Source: an uncultured Spirochaetaceae bacterium
GTDB taxonomy: Bacteria > Spirochaetota > Spirochaetia > Sphaerochaetales > Sphaerochaetaceae
Reading direction: 5' to 3'
DNA: 64,000 nucleotides
Assembly (NCBI GenBank): GCA_944389015.1
Contig: CALXKS010000008.1
Span: 1 to 64,000, forward strand
Shown here piece after piece: positions 42,998-51,854 of the stretch (positions are counted from its first letter, which is position 1; the number at the start of each line of letters is the position of its first letter). The notes beneath the pieces are model-generated. The model saw only the letters and a list, made by a program, of their open reading frames with translations. It had not been told where the DNA came from and searched no databases. Position numbers and translations under genes: made by a program.

Positions 42998-43718
42998 CAT
43001 CATTCAAGTCCGGAATCTATGCAAGAGCTTCGGGAATCTCAATGTCCTCAATGACATCTCGGCGGACTTCAAGGAAAAGAAGGTCGTATCCATCATAGGT
43101 CCGTCTGGAGGAGGAAAGAGCACATTCCTGCGCTGTCTTAACCTCCTTGAGATGCCGACATCGGGCAAGATCATATTCAATGGTGTCGATCTCTGCTCGA
43201 ATGTGGATATCAACGTGCAGAGGCAGAAGATAGGAATGGTCTTCCAGCACTTCAACCTCTTCAACAACATGAATGTCATGAAGAACCTCACCATCGCTCC
43301 GATGAGGATCAAAGGAAAGAGCAAGGAGGAAGCCGAGGAGAAAGCCATCGGATTCCTGAAGCGCATGGGGCTTGAGGACAAGGCCAATGCCTACCCTGCC
43401 CAGCTTTCCGGAGGCCAGAAGCAGAGAATAGCAATCGTCAGGTCACTGATGATGGAGCCCGAACTGATGCTTTTTGATGAGCCTACATCAGCTCTTGATC
43501 CCGAGATGATCGGAGAAGTGCTGGATGTTATCAAGCAGCTTGCTTACGAGGGAATGACCATGCTCATCGTCACCCATGAAATGCGTTTTGCCCGTGAAGT
43601 AAGCGACAGGATACTCTTCCTGGATGGAGGAAGAATCGACGAGGACAGGACTGCCGATGAGTTCTTCGATGATCCGCACAGTCCTCGCCTGATAAGCTTC
43701 CTGCAGAAGGTTCTCTGA
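42984..43718 (+). CDS. amino-acid ABC transporter ATPase
   Basis: A 244-residue ATPase of the GlnQ/HisP family. Walker A G-P-S-G-G-G-K-S near residue 38, signature L-S-G-G-Q-K-Q-R near residue 139, Walker B L-M-L-F-D-E-P-T near residue 160, H-loop T-H-E near residue 200. Overlaps the permease by 14 bp. Confidence 0.95.
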   Translation: MEGNNIIQVRNLCKSFGNLNVLNDISADFKEKKVVSIIGPSGGGKSTFLRCLNLLEMPTSGKIIFNGVDLCSNVDINVQRQKIGMVFQHFNLFNNMNVMKNLTIAPMRIKGKSKEEAEEKAIGFLKRMGLEDKANAYPAQLSGGQKQRIAIVRSLMMEPELMLFDEPTSALDPEMIGEVLDVIKQLAYEGMTMLIVTHEMRFAREVSDRILFLDGGRIDEDRTADEFFDDPHSPRLISFLQKVL

Positions 43719-43725
43719 GGAATAT

Positions 43726-45006
43726 ATGAAAAAGAATTTCCAATTCAGATACGGGAGCACTACTGTCACGCTCCCGATTGAGGATAGTCAGATCATAGAT
43801 GTGATAGAGGGACATGAGACAAAGCCTCTTGATGATATAAAAGGAGCCTTGTACTCATCCCTGGACAATCCGATTGAATCAGCGTCCCTTGAAAGCATTG
43901 CCTCCAAGGCATCGAGGATCGTCATTGTCGTCAGCGATATGACACGCTTCTGGATGAGGCAGGACATAATAGTACCGCTCATCGTCGAATATCTCATAAA
44001 GCAATGCGGGAAATCCTATTCCGATCTTGAGATCGTAATCGCTACAGGAACGCACATCGGAGGGAATGAAGAGGAACTGAGGACTCTTGTCACTTCTGAT
44101 ATCTTCGACAAGGTGAAGACCGTCAACCACGACTGCAGAGCAGATGATCTTGTCTATCTCGGAACTACGGGATATGGAACGGAGGTCAGGATAAACAAGG
44201 ATGCAGCAGATGCTGATCTTGTCATATGCCTTGGAGCTGCGACATACCATGTGATGGCTGGCTTCGGAGGCGGAAGGAAGAGCATCCTTCCGGGAATCTC
44301 CGGACTTGATACCATCAAGCACAACCATGCATACAGTCTGGCTCCGGATGAATTCATAACAAATCCAGCCATCGGCAACGGTATACTAGAAGGCAATCCG
44401 CTGAACGAGGATATGCTGGAAGCGGCAGGCATGATGAAGAATCTCTTCATGATCACCCTTGTCACAGATACAGAGTTCCGTCTTGCCTCGATATTCTCCG
44501 GACACTGGAAGAAATCATGGCTTGCAGCATGCGATGAAGTGAGGAAGATCTACACAGTCCCTATAAAGGAAAAGGCTGATGTGGTGATAACAAGCTGCGG
44601 AGGATTCCCGAAGGATGAATCGCTCTATCAGGGAACGAAAGCTGTCGACAATGTGATTTCCGCGCTGAAGGACGGAGGTACCCTTATTCTTCTTCTTGAA
44701 GGGCGCAACGGAGGAGGCAGCCCAGATTACTTTGATTGGATAAAGCCTCTTGTCGGAGGGACCTTCGAGAAAGAGCTGAGAGAGAACTTCACCGTAGGCG
44801 GATACATATTCTTCCTGAACTGCGAGCAGGCACATAGATTCAGGATCCTTATGTATTCATCAATCCCGGCAGAGACCGTTGCCCCTATGGGAATAAAGGC
44901 ATATAGCGATCTTGATAAACTCATGAGCGATGCCGATCTTGAGGGAAAATCAATCTATGTAATACCTACAGGCTCAACAGTGCTGCCTGAGGTCATTGAA
45001 AACTGA
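43726..45006 (+). CDS. nickel-dependent lactate racemase-like (LarA) protein
   Basis: A 426-residue LarA/DUF2088 protein. The residues that hold the nickel-pincer cofactor and act in catalysis are in place: G-T-H110, Y-H175, G-R-K185 and I-K-H199-N-H201, matching H108, H174, K184 and H200 of the Lactobacillus enzyme. LarA relatives racemise various 2-hydroxy acids. The cofactor genes larBCE are not in the window. Located 7 bp after the ABC ATPase and followed by an aminotransferase, so it may handle a hydroxy acid made from the imported amino acid. Confidence 0.85.
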   Translation: MKKNFQFRYGSTTVTLPIEDSQIIDVIEGHETKPLDDIKGALYSSLDNPIESASLESIASKASRIVIVVSDMTRFWMRQDIIVPLIVEYLIKQCGKSYSDLEIVIATGTHIGGNEEELRTLVTSDIFDKVKTVNHDCRADDLVYLGTTGYGTEVRINKDAADADLVICLGAATYHVMAGFGGGRKSILPGISGLDTIKHNHAYSLAPDEFITNPAIGNGILEGNPLNEDMLEAAGMMKNLFMITLVTDTEFRLASIFSGHWKKSWLAACDEVRKIYTVPIKEKADVVITSCGGFPKDESLYQGTKAVDNVISALKDGGTLILLLEGRNGGGSPDYFDWIKPLVGGTFEKELRENFTVGGYIFFLNCEQAHRFRILMYSSIPAETVAPMGIKAYSDLDKLMSDADLEGKSIYVIPTGSTVLPEVIEN

Positions 45007-45019
45007 ATGAGGTAACAAT

Positions 45020-46201
45020 ATGCCAGAACTTAGCAGAAGGGTCGGAACATTCACCGACTCAGTCATAAGACGCATGACACGTATAAGCGATGCAAAGCCA
45101 GGAAGCATCAATCTCTCACAGGGGTTTCCTGATTTCGATCCACCGAAGCCCCTTCTCGATGCTCTCAGCAAAGTCGCATATGCTGGTCCGCACCAGTACT
45201 CTGTGACATTCGGTGCCGAGAACTTCCGTGAGGCCCTTGCAAAAAAGGCAGAGAGAACAATCAAGAGAAAGATCAATCCGGAAACGGAGATCGTTGTCAC
45301 ATGCGGCGGCACAGAAGCAATGATGTGCGCGATGATGACAATATGCAATCCAGGGGATAAGGTCATGGTATTCTCGCCTTTCTATGAGAACTACGGCGCA
45401 GATGCGATTCTTTCAGGTGCAGAGCCTATCTTCATTCCTCTGGTTCCCCCTACGTACTCGTTTGATATCAATCTGATTGAAAAAGGATTCAAGGATGGAG
45501 CCAAGGCAATAATCGTATGCAATCCATCGAATCCATGCGGCAAGGTCTTCACAGCAGAGGAGCTTACTGCTATCGGAGAGCTTGCACTGAAGTACGATGC
45601 ATTCGTTGTCACAGATGAGGTCTATGAGCACATCATCTATGCTCCTAACGTGCATATTGCAGCGGCATCCCTTCCAGGAATGTTCGACCATACGATCACT
45701 TGCAACTCTCTTTCGAAGACCTATTCGATAACAGGTTGGAGGCTTGGATACCTCATCGGATCTGAGAATGTGATTGAAGCCGCGAAGAAAGTCCATGACT
45801 TCCTCACAGTAGGAGCGGCAGCCCCTCTCCAGGAAGCCGCTGTTGCTGGCCTCACGATGCCTGAAAGCTACTATGAGGAGCTGGGCGCTCTATATACAGA
45901 GAAGAGGGATTACTTCCTGGAAGGCCTCGACAGGATCGGGCTCAAGCACAATGTGCCGCAGGGCTCCTACTTCGTTCTTGTCGATATCCAGGATTTCCTC
46001 GATCTTCCGCAGTTCAGCGGATGGACTGACCTTCAGTTCTGCGAATGGATGGTGGAGAATATCGGAGTCGCAGCAGTGCCAGGCTCCAGTTTCTTCAGGG
46101 AGAATGTCAATAATCTCATAAGACTGCACTTTGCCCGTTCAAAAGAGACCCTGGACCAGGCGCTTGAACGCCTTTCGAAGCTGAAGGATATACTTAGCTG
46201 A
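45020..46201 (+). CDS. class I/II PLP aminotransferase
   Basis: A 393-residue aminotransferase of the AspC/kynurenine-type subgroup. N-L-S-Q-G-F-P-D-F near residue 30, N-P-S-N-P-C-G near residue 165, D-E-V-Y-E near residue 200 and the PLP lysine in N-S-L-S-K-T-Y-S-I-T-G-W-R near residue 237 are clear. Would transfer the amino group of an amino acid to 2-oxoglutarate or another oxo acid. Last gene of the transporter operon; followed by a terminator. Confidence 0.88.
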   Translation: MPELSRRVGTFTDSVIRRMTRISDAKPGSINLSQGFPDFDPPKPLLDALSKVAYAGPHQYSVTFGAENFREALAKKAERTIKRKINPETEIVVTCGGTEAMMCAMMTICNPGDKVMVFSPFYENYGADAILSGAEPIFIPLVPPTYSFDINLIEKGFKDGAKAIIVCNPSNPCGKVFTAEELTAIGELALKYDAFVVTDEVYEHIIYAPNVHIAAASLPGMFDHTITCNSLSKTYSITGWRLGYLIGSENVIEAAKKVHDFLTVGAAAPLQEAAVAGLTMPESYYEELGALYTEKRDYFLEGLDRIGLKHNVPQGSYFVLVDIQDFLDLPQFSGWTDLQFCEWMVENIGVAAVPGSSFFRENVNNLIRLHFARSKETLDQALERLSKLKDILS

Positions 46202-46211
46202 AAAATCACAG

Positions 46212-46240
46212 AGGCCATCTCTCTGGGGATGGCCTTAATC
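46212..46240 (+). terminator. hairpin terminator after aminotransferase
   Basis: Perfect 8-bp stem AGGCCATC/GATGGCCT (46212-46219 with 46228-46235), 8-nt loop, then TAATC. The stop codon of the convergent membrane gene begins at its edge, so the hairpin may serve both directions. Confidence 0.6.
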
Positions 46241-46845
46241 ATGGAACATGATTCTCCCTATGAAGGAGACTGCAGGTCCGATAGTGAATGCAAGAATCAC
46301 AGTGCCGATTGTCAGCACCCCGCCTGCGATTGTCCCGATGAGTATAGCGGTGAAATCCCAGCACATCCTCACAGCAAAGAAAGGAAGATGAAGCTTGCTG
46401 CTGATCATTGTCGGAACAGAGTCAAATGGAGACAGGCCCGATTTTGAGTTCATATAGATGGATACAGATAGAAGGAAGAATAGCAATGCGCCGATGAAGA
46501 CTGCTTCCCGATATGGATGGAGGGAGAACAGCTCCGGTGGAAGAAAGCGATCCTCTCCAGCATCATGCAGAAATCAGAGATGTATCCTATGCAGAGCATA
46601 TTGAGAACAGTTCCCGGACCAATATGCTCCCTTCCCCATAAAAGCTCCGGAATGAACAGGATAATATTTGAACATGCCATCACTGTTCCGAGGGATATGC
46701 CCAGTCTTGATGACAAAGAGGCATTCATGAAAGAGCAGGTATCCGTACCATATCCTGTCTTCAGAAGGAATGAGAGGAAGACTCCCATTCCAAGAACTCC
46801 TATGAACATCAGACCTGTTCTGGATCTTACGGCAGAGCATCTCAT
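46235..46845 (-). pseudogene. YczE/YitT-like membrane protein, frameshifted
   Basis: Two minus-strand frames together make one protein. The 5' part reads from M-R-C-S-A-V at 46845 through L-E-R-I-A-F-F, then runs out of frame. The second frame continues sensibly as L-P-P-E-L-F-S-L-H-P-Y-R-E-A-V-F-I-G-A-L-L-F-F and ends at 46235. The join lies around 46528-46540, within CTTTCTTCC, and needs a single-base shift. The combined product (about 203 residues, five to six helices, G-x-x-x-x-x-F-x-x-V-P and I-G-P-A-V-S-F motifs) is like YczE-family membrane proteins. It may be a real mutation, programmed frameshift or sequencing error. Confidence 0.6.
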
Positions 46846-46860
46846 TGCATAGGAAAGACA

Positions 46861-46880
46861 ATGGCCTCCGAAGAGGCCAT
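46861..46880 (-). terminator. UUCG-loop hairpin after ygeW
   Basis: Perfect 8-bp stem ATGGCCTC/GAGGCCAT closing a TTCG tetraloop on the minus strand, followed by TGTCTTTCC. Very stable; 14 nt downstream of the ygeW stop. Confidence 0.75.
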
Positions 46881-46893
46881 GAAGCATAGAACC

Positions 46894-48096
46894 CTACAGG
46901 ATCCTTGGCTGAGCCCTGTCAAGAAGAGTCTGGAGCTTCGATGAAGGATCCTTGAACTTGGCAAGGAAGATCATCGCTGCAATAACATATGGCTTATAGG
47001 AAGCTTCCTTATAAAGCGGATCGAGATAGCGGTCGAATACAGAAGCCTCAACCTCTCCTTCCTTGCAGGACACTCCTGTGATATCAGCAGGGAGACAGTG
47101 CATATAGAGAGCCTTTCCATCCTTTGTCGTCTTCATAAGCTCTTCTGTACACGTCCAGTTCTTGAATCTTGCATTGTTCTCAAGACATCTCTTCTCAAGA
47201 TCCTTCAGCTCATCGAACTTACCTTCGCCGACGAGCTTTGTCCTCTCCTCCATCACAGCAAACGGAGCCCATGACTTCGGATAAACGATATCGGCATCCT
47301 TGAATGCCTCTTCCATGGAAGCGACCTTCTTATAGGAACCGCCGGAAGCAGCCGCGTTCTTCTTTGCGACCTCCTCGACATCGCCCATGACATCATACCC
47401 CTCAGGATGCGCAAGCACGACATCCATGCCGAAGCGTGTGAAAAGACCGATGACGCCCTGAGGAACGGACAGAGGCTTGCCATATGACGGGGAATATGCC
47501 CATGTCATGGCGACCTTCTTTCCTTTGAGTTTATCGACGCCTCCGAAGTGATTGATTACATGGAGAAGATCCGCCATGCACTGTGTAGGATGATCGATAT
47601 CGCACTGGAGATTCACAAGAGTAGGCCTCTGCTCAAGGATTCCATCCTTATAACCCTGATCGACCGCATCAGCGACACTCTTCATGTATGTATATCCTTT
47701 GCCGATATACATATCATCGCGGATACCGATGACATCAGCCATGAATGAGACCATGTTGGCTGTTTCCCTGACAGTCTCGCCATGGGCAATCTGGGAAACC
47801 TTCTCATCAAGATCCTGGACTTCAAGTCCAAGAAGATTGCAGGCCGAAGCGAATGAGAATCTTGTTCTGGTGGAATTATCGCGGAAGATCGATATGCCAA
47901 GACCGGAATCGAACACCTTCGCAGAGATATTGTTCTCCCTCATTCCCCTGAGAATCTCTGCTACCTTGAACACAGCAGCAAGCTCATCATCGCTCTCCTT
48001 CCATGTATGGAAGAAATCATTAAGATACATTCTGTGGGTATCGAGAGCCTTAAGCTCCTCGATCATACGCTTGATATCGCCCTTGTCTCTGGCCAT
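46894..48096 (-). CDS. ygeW: knotted carbamoyltransferase YgeW
   Basis: A 400-residue YgeW-type carbamoyltransferase. The carbamoyl-phosphate loop appears as S-T-R-T-R-F-S near residue 76, with I-D-H-P-T-Q near residue 178 and H-C-L-P-A near residue 345. YgeW proteins carry a trefoil knot like the acetylornithine/succinylornithine transcarbamylases and occur in purine/urate degradation clusters, where they would act on an amide such as oxamate or a ureido compound to give carbamoyl phosphate. AGGAGG lies upstream. Its promoter region shares a 19-bp motif with the xdh operon of this window. Confidence 0.9.
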   Translation of the reverse strand: MARDKGDIKRMIEELKALDTHRMYLNDFFHTWKESDDELAAVFKVAEILRGMRENNISAKVFDSGLGISIFRDNSTRTRFSFASACNLLGLEVQDLDEKVSQIAHGETVRETANMVSFMADVIGIRDDMYIGKGYTYMKSVADAVDQGYKDGILEQRPTLVNLQCDIDHPTQCMADLLHVINHFGGVDKLKGKKVAMTWAYSPSYGKPLSVPQGVIGLFTRFGMDVVLAHPEGYDVMGDVEEVAKKNAAASGGSYKKVASMEEAFKDADIVYPKSWAPFAVMEERTKLVGEGKFDELKDLEKRCLENNARFKNWTCTEELMKTTKDGKALYMHCLPADITGVSCKEGEVEASVFDRYLDPLYKEASYKPYVIAAMIFLAKFKDPSSKLQTLLDRAQPRIL

Positions 48097-48122
48097 AGCC
48101 GTCCTCCTATGAGATCAATAAT

Positions 48123-48151
48123 ACTTTACCACAGCATACTGGAGGGCGCAA
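48123..48151 (-). promoter_or_regulatory. ygeW promoter
   Basis: Minus-strand -35 TTGCGC (48146-48151), 17-nt spacer, -10 TAAAGT (48123-48128). The shared motif lies immediately upstream of the -35, the position expected for an activator. Confidence 0.45.
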
Positions 48152-48153
48152 GA

Positions 48154-48172
48154 CATGTTGCAATTTGTTGCA
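48154..48172. promoter_or_regulatory. 19-bp motif shared with the xdh promoter region
   Basis: CATGTTGCAATTTGTTGCA, identical at 17 of 19 positions to the minus strand of 63117-63135 (CATGTTGCATTTTGATGCA). The motif is built of two TGTTGCA-like halves ten bp apart. Candidate operator for a purine-catabolism regulator. Confidence 0.55.
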
Positions 48173-48186
48173 CTGCTCCTCTCTGT

Positions 48187-48417
48187 TCATCTCAGATGCT
48201 CCGGAACCTCGCTCCCATCGCTGATATGTCCATTGTAGTACTCAACATCCTCGACTGTCATATTGTATCCATGCTCTCTGGCAAAAGGCACAAGAACATT
48301 CTCCGTGATCTCAGAGGATCCGCCTTTATACTCCATTATCCTTCTATCCAGCTCTTCTCTCACGTCATCGTTCTCATCGACATACAGAAGAAACGCATCC
48401 ATGATGTTGTCCGCCAT
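48187..48417 (-). CDS. Nif11-like small protein, 76 aa
   Basis: A 76-residue acidic protein without Cys. Its pattern, an N-terminal helix ending F-L-L-Y-V-D-E-N-D-D-V-R-E-E-L, then F-A-R-E-H-G-Y-N-M-T-V-E-D-V, is that of the Nif11 family, which usually serves as leader of ribosomal peptides. There is no double-glycine cleavage site and no modifying enzyme nearby, so a stand-alone role is possible. GGAGGATGAT gives a good ribosome site. Similarity is judged by eye. Confidence 0.6.
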   Translation of the reverse strand: MADNIMDAFLLYVDENDDVREELDRRIMEYKGGSSEITENVLVPFAREHGYNMTVEDVEYYNGHISDGSEVPEHLR

Positions 48418-48481
48418 ATCATCCTCCAGTGAAATTCTAACAGCACAGCAGAAATCTGAACAGAAGAAAGCTCCGGAGGTA

Positions 48482-48487
48482 TATTAT
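48482..48487 (+). promoter_or_regulatory. -10 box TATTAT, leaderless start for 48494
   Basis: TATTAT, six nt before the ATG at 48494. A GGAGGT further upstream (13 nt away) is too distant to serve as a normal ribosome site. TATACT (48485-48490) overlaps it as an alternative -10. Confidence 0.45.
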
Positions 48488-48493
48488 ACTGGT

Positions 48494-49294
48494 ATGGAAC
48501 GATATGCGGAATTCGCAGGGAACTGGTACCCTGAAAACGGGGATGAACTCGATGAATATGTCCGTCCTGATCTTTTCGGATATGGCGGCATAATGGATGC
48601 TGTGCTTCCACATGCAGGCCTGTACTACAGCAGAGATATTATAAGGCAGTACTTCGAGAAGATGGATGAGAAGATATGCAGAATAGTCATAATATCCCCA
48701 TCGCACTATTTCAGGCTTCCTCCAGACATGCTGTGCACTGCCAGATTCACCTCATCCCGGACGCCATATGGAAGCATAGAGACCATACCGCTTGAAACGG
48801 AGGAAAGCATAGTTTCCGAGGCTGCGCTGCAGAAGGAGCATGGCATTGAGATGTTCCTGCCATTCATCAAAGCCGCAGGAGTCGCTGTATCCTACGCCCT
48901 TATAAACGAAGTATCGGGGATGGAAAGCATAAACAGAATAGCAGAAGAGCTTATTGGGATAACAGATGGGAATACTGGATTCATTGCCTCATCAGACTTC
49001 ACTCACTATGGAAGACGCTTTGGATACATGCCATATGGCAATGAGGCAGAGAGCAGAGTCAGGGAGCGCGACTGCGAATGCGCAAGGCTTCTGAGCCGGA
49101 TGGAGACAGAGGAAGTCCTCAGGAGATTCACAGGAGGGACTATCTGCGGCATCACCCCTGCGATGATCATAAGCCGGGTTGCCGAGCTGAAAGGGAGAAC
49201 GGGCTGTACAGGCCTTTTCTGCACATCAGATGATATCACAGGAAGCAGATCCGAGAACTTCGTTTCATACCAGAGCGTACTATGGAGGAGATGA
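48494..49294 (+). CDS. AmmeMemoRadiSam system protein B (Memo-like)
   Basis: A 266-residue Memo-family protein. It has A-G-x-W-Y-P near residue 8, P-H-A-G-L-Y-Y-S near residue 37 (His), I-I-S-P-S-H-Y near residue 65 and S-S-D-F-T-H-Y-G near residue 160, the His/Asp set of Memo/extradiol-dioxygenase-like folds. First of three genes that always occur together as the AmmeMemoRadiSam system; its biological role is unknown. Overlaps the next gene. Confidence 0.9.
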   Translation: MERYAEFAGNWYPENGDELDEYVRPDLFGYGGIMDAVLPHAGLYYSRDIIRQYFEKMDEKICRIVIISPSHYFRLPPDMLCTARFTSSRTPYGSIETIPLETEESIVSEAALQKEHGIEMFLPFIKAAGVAVSYALINEVSGMESINRIAEELIGITDGNTGFIASSDFTHYGRRFGYMPYGNEAESRVRERDCECARLLSRMETEEVLRRFTGGTICGITPAMIISRVAELKGRTGCTGLFCTSDDITGSRSENFVSYQSVLWRR

Positions 49295-49827
49295 TGGAAA
49301 GGAAAGAGAGGATCGAGCTGCTGGAAACAGCGAGGAAATCGATAGAGGATGCATTCAAGGGAATTGCACCGGATGGCTTTCCCGATGATGGAAGGAGAAA
49401 CGGGGCATTTGTCACTCTAAGGAAGGGAAAGGCTCTACGCGGCTGTATCGGATACATGACCGGGATGTGTGATCTCAAACGGCAGATAGCCCTCCTTGCC
49501 CGTGATGCAGCATTCTCCGATTACCGCTTTCCTCCTCTATCTGAAGATGAGCTGCCGCTATGCACTATCGAGATATCTGTCCTGACAGAGCCTGAAAAGA
49601 TCAAAGGACCGGAGGAATTCATTCCTGGCCGCGATGGCATAATCCTTACAGCCAGAGGAAGAAGAGCTGTATTCCTTCCCCAGGTTGCTGATGAGACAGG
49701 ATGGTCCAGGGAGGAGATGCTCTCTGCCCTTGCAGAGAAAGCAGGGCTTGAACGCAATGCATGGAAAGATGAAGATGCACTTCTCATGACATTCAGAGCG
49801 GAGGTCTTCAGTGAAGATGATCTGTGA
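49294..49827 (+). CDS. AmmeMemoRadiSam system protein A (AMMECR1 domain)
   Basis: A 177-residue AMMECR1 protein. The signature L-R-G-C-I-G-Y near residue 45 and the A-L-A-E-K-A-G-L near residue 148 are present. The ATG at 49294 is chosen because GGAGG ends 5 nt before it; an ATG one codon earlier overlaps the Memo stop. Middle gene of the trio. Confidence 0.9.
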   Translation: MERKERIELLETARKSIEDAFKGIAPDGFPDDGRRNGAFVTLRKGKALRGCIGYMTGMCDLKRQIALLARDAAFSDYRFPPLSEDELPLCTIEISVLTEPEKIKGPEEFIPGRDGIILTARGRRAVFLPQVADETGWSREEMLSALAEKAGLERNAWKDEDALLMTFRAEVFSEDDL

Positions 49828-50737
49828 TTTCTGCTACAGGCACTGCAATCTGGCAGAGGGAATGAAGGGCTGGTGCAGAAGCCGTATCGCATCAGGAGGC
49901 ATTATCAGGGATGCAGCATATGGCCATCTTGCCGCGATTGCCGACGATCCAATAGAGAAAAAACCGCTTTATCACTTCCTGCCAGGAACAAGAACGCTGT
50001 CCATTGCAATGGAAGGATGCTCTCTTGACTGTGATTTCTGCCAGAACTTCCATATAGCAAAAGGACATCACGATAATCTGGAATTCCATACTCCGGAATC
50101 TATAGCAGGATTCGCCGCTGAAAACGGGTATGAATCAATCAGCTTCACATATACAGAGCCTATCGTATGGCAGGACTACATGCTGGAGACGGCAAAGGAA
50201 GCAAGGAAGCATTCCATAAAGACAGTCATGGTTTCCAATGGGACATTCTCCGATGAGGCGCTGGACAGGATACTTCCTGCAATCGATGCCTATAACATCG
50301 ATCTCAAAGGCGATGCACAGTTCTACAGCTCAGTCTGCCATGGATCGATTGAGCCAGTTCTGGATGGCATAGGAAGAATCGTGGAATACGGCTCTCACCT
50401 GGAGGTCACGACACTTGTCATCGAAGGTATCCATACGAAGACGATGATCAGTGAACTGGGAAGAAGGCTCAGGGACATGTCGGTAATGGTCTGGCATATC
50501 ACACCGTTCTATCCGATGAGAAGAATGGCGGAAATGGAAGCGACATCCAGATCGTTCCTCATGTCGATGGCAGATGAAGCAATGAAAACAGGTATACCTC
50601 ACGTGTATGCCCTTGATGATAGCCTGAAGTGCCCGGAATGCGGGAAGAGGATCAGAAGACAGGAATCCAATGGCATCTGCCCAGAATGCGGAACAGCAAT
50701 ATACGGGGTATGGAAAATACAGGACCCTACCGCATAA
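49811..50737 (+). CDS. AmmeMemoRadiSam system radical SAM enzyme
   Basis: A 308-residue radical SAM enzyme. Residues 1-25 hold a Cys-rich lead (C-D-F-C-Y-R-H-C). The SAM cluster motif is C-x3-C-x2-C in G-C-S-L-D-C-D-F-C near residue 74. The C-terminus ends with two C-P-E-C-G zinc-ribbon-like pairs. A GTG at 49811 has GGAGG 6 nt upstream, so it is preferred to the ATG two codons later; it overlaps the AMMECR1 gene by 17 bp. Confidence 0.9.
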   Translation: MKMICDFCYRHCNLAEGMKGWCRSRIASGGIIRDAAYGHLAAIADDPIEKKPLYHFLPGTRTLSIAMEGCSLDCDFCQNFHIAKGHHDNLEFHTPESIAGFAAENGYESISFTYTEPIVWQDYMLETAKEARKHSIKTVMVSNGTFSDEALDRILPAIDAYNIDLKGDAQFYSSVCHGSIEPVLDGIGRIVEYGSHLEVTTLVIEGIHTKTMISELGRRLRDMSVMVWHITPFYPMRRMAEMEATSRSFLMSMADEAMKTGIPHVYALDDSLKCPECGKRIRRQESNGICPECGTAIYGVWKIQDPTA

Positions 50738-50825
50738 GCGATAAGGTCCACTCATCCCCAATTTCTGATATTCTACCCTATTTTTCTCTTTCTGTGGTCT
50801 TTCTGTTCACTCCATGCCTGATTAT

Positions 50826-51854
50826 TCATATCGAGACTGAAACAGGCTTTACCCCTTCTGGGGAAACGAAGCCTATTTTCCAGGCCTGTCCTTCCATTCT
50901 CCTGATATACTCGGCAGCATCGCGCTCCGGCATTGAGAGCAGAAGACCTCCCGATGTCTCAGGAGAAAACATAACATCTCTGAGAACAGGATCGAAATCC
51001 GGAGGAAAAGAAACTTTATCACCAATGTAATCCTCATTGGTATACCGGCCTTCAGGCAGGAATCCGAAGGATGCAAGCTCATACACCGCTCCATGGACAG
51101 GGAGAGCAGATGAAAGCAAGGTTATCATGCACCCTGATGCCTCTGCCATCTCAGCTGCATGGCCAAGGAGGGAAAAACCTGTGACGTCAGTGGCAGCATG
51201 GACACGATACTCCAAAGCTGTATCACGGGCATGCTTATTCAGAGTCCTCATCGCTGATACAGCATCATTGTACGCATCCTCCGGGCATTCTCCACCCTTG
51301 GATGCAGTCATCAGAATCCCGACACCGAGCTTCTTGGTAAGGACCAGAGAATCCCCTACATCTGCTCCGCCATTCGTCCAGACTCTGTACTTATCATGGA
51401 TAGCAGTGACAGCAAGGCCGAATTTCGGTTCTCTGTCAGAGATCGTATGACCACCTGCTATGGCGCACCCCGCTTCATCTGTCCTGCTTCTTGCCCCCAG
51501 CATGATCTTTCTAAGCACATCCAGATCAAGGCATGATGGGAAACAGGCAATGGACAGCGCGACAGCTGGTTCTGCTCCCATTGCATAGATATCCGAGAGA
51601 GCATTTGCAGCGGCGATCTCGCCGAAAAGGAACGGATCATCAACCATCGGAGGAAAGAAATCCACAGTCTCTATAAGCACCTTCCCGGACCCGATATCAT
51701 ATACAAACGCATCATCCGCACTCTCATACCCTGCGATCAGGGCCTCAGAATGGAAAGGAGGCAATCCGGAAAGGACCTTATGGAGATCTCCTGGAGGTAG
51801 CTTTGCATTGCACCCTGAGCTCCTTACAAGCGATGTCAGCTTTGTTCCTTCCAT
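50826..51854 (-). CDS. selD: selenide, water dikinase
   Basis: A 342-residue SelD that makes selenophosphate from selenide and ATP. The active-site Cys15-x-x-Lys18 (S-G-C-N-A-K) corresponds to Cys17/Lys20 of the E. coli enzyme; Cys is used, not selenocysteine, and the second Cys of the usual C-x-C-K is Ala. D-D-A and G-G-H-T-I-S motifs of the AIRS fold are present. The start at 51854 has GGAGG upstream and overlaps DUF3343 by 19 bp. Final gene of the yedE-yedF-DUF3343-selD operon. Confidence 0.93.
   Translation of the reverse strand: MEGTKLTSLVRSSGCNAKLPPGDLHKVLSGLPPFHSEALIAGYESADDAFVYDIGSGKVLIETVDFFPPMVDDPFLFGEIAAANALSDIYAMGAEPAVALSIACFPSCLDLDVLRKIMLGARSRTDEAGCAIAGGHTISDREPKFGLAVTAIHDKYRVWTNGGADVGDSLVLTKKLGVGILMTASKGGECPEDAYNDAVSAMRTLNKHARDTALEYRVHAATDVTGFSLLGHAAEMAEASGCMITLLSSALPVHGAVYELASFGFLPEGRYTNEDYIGDKVSFPPDFDPVLRDVMFSPETSGGLLLSMPERDAAEYIRRMEGQAWKIGFVSPEGVKPVSVSI

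Noticed and set aside
50826-51854. Selenocysteine in SelD
   Set aside because: The active site codon is an ordinary Cys and no in-frame UGA is present.
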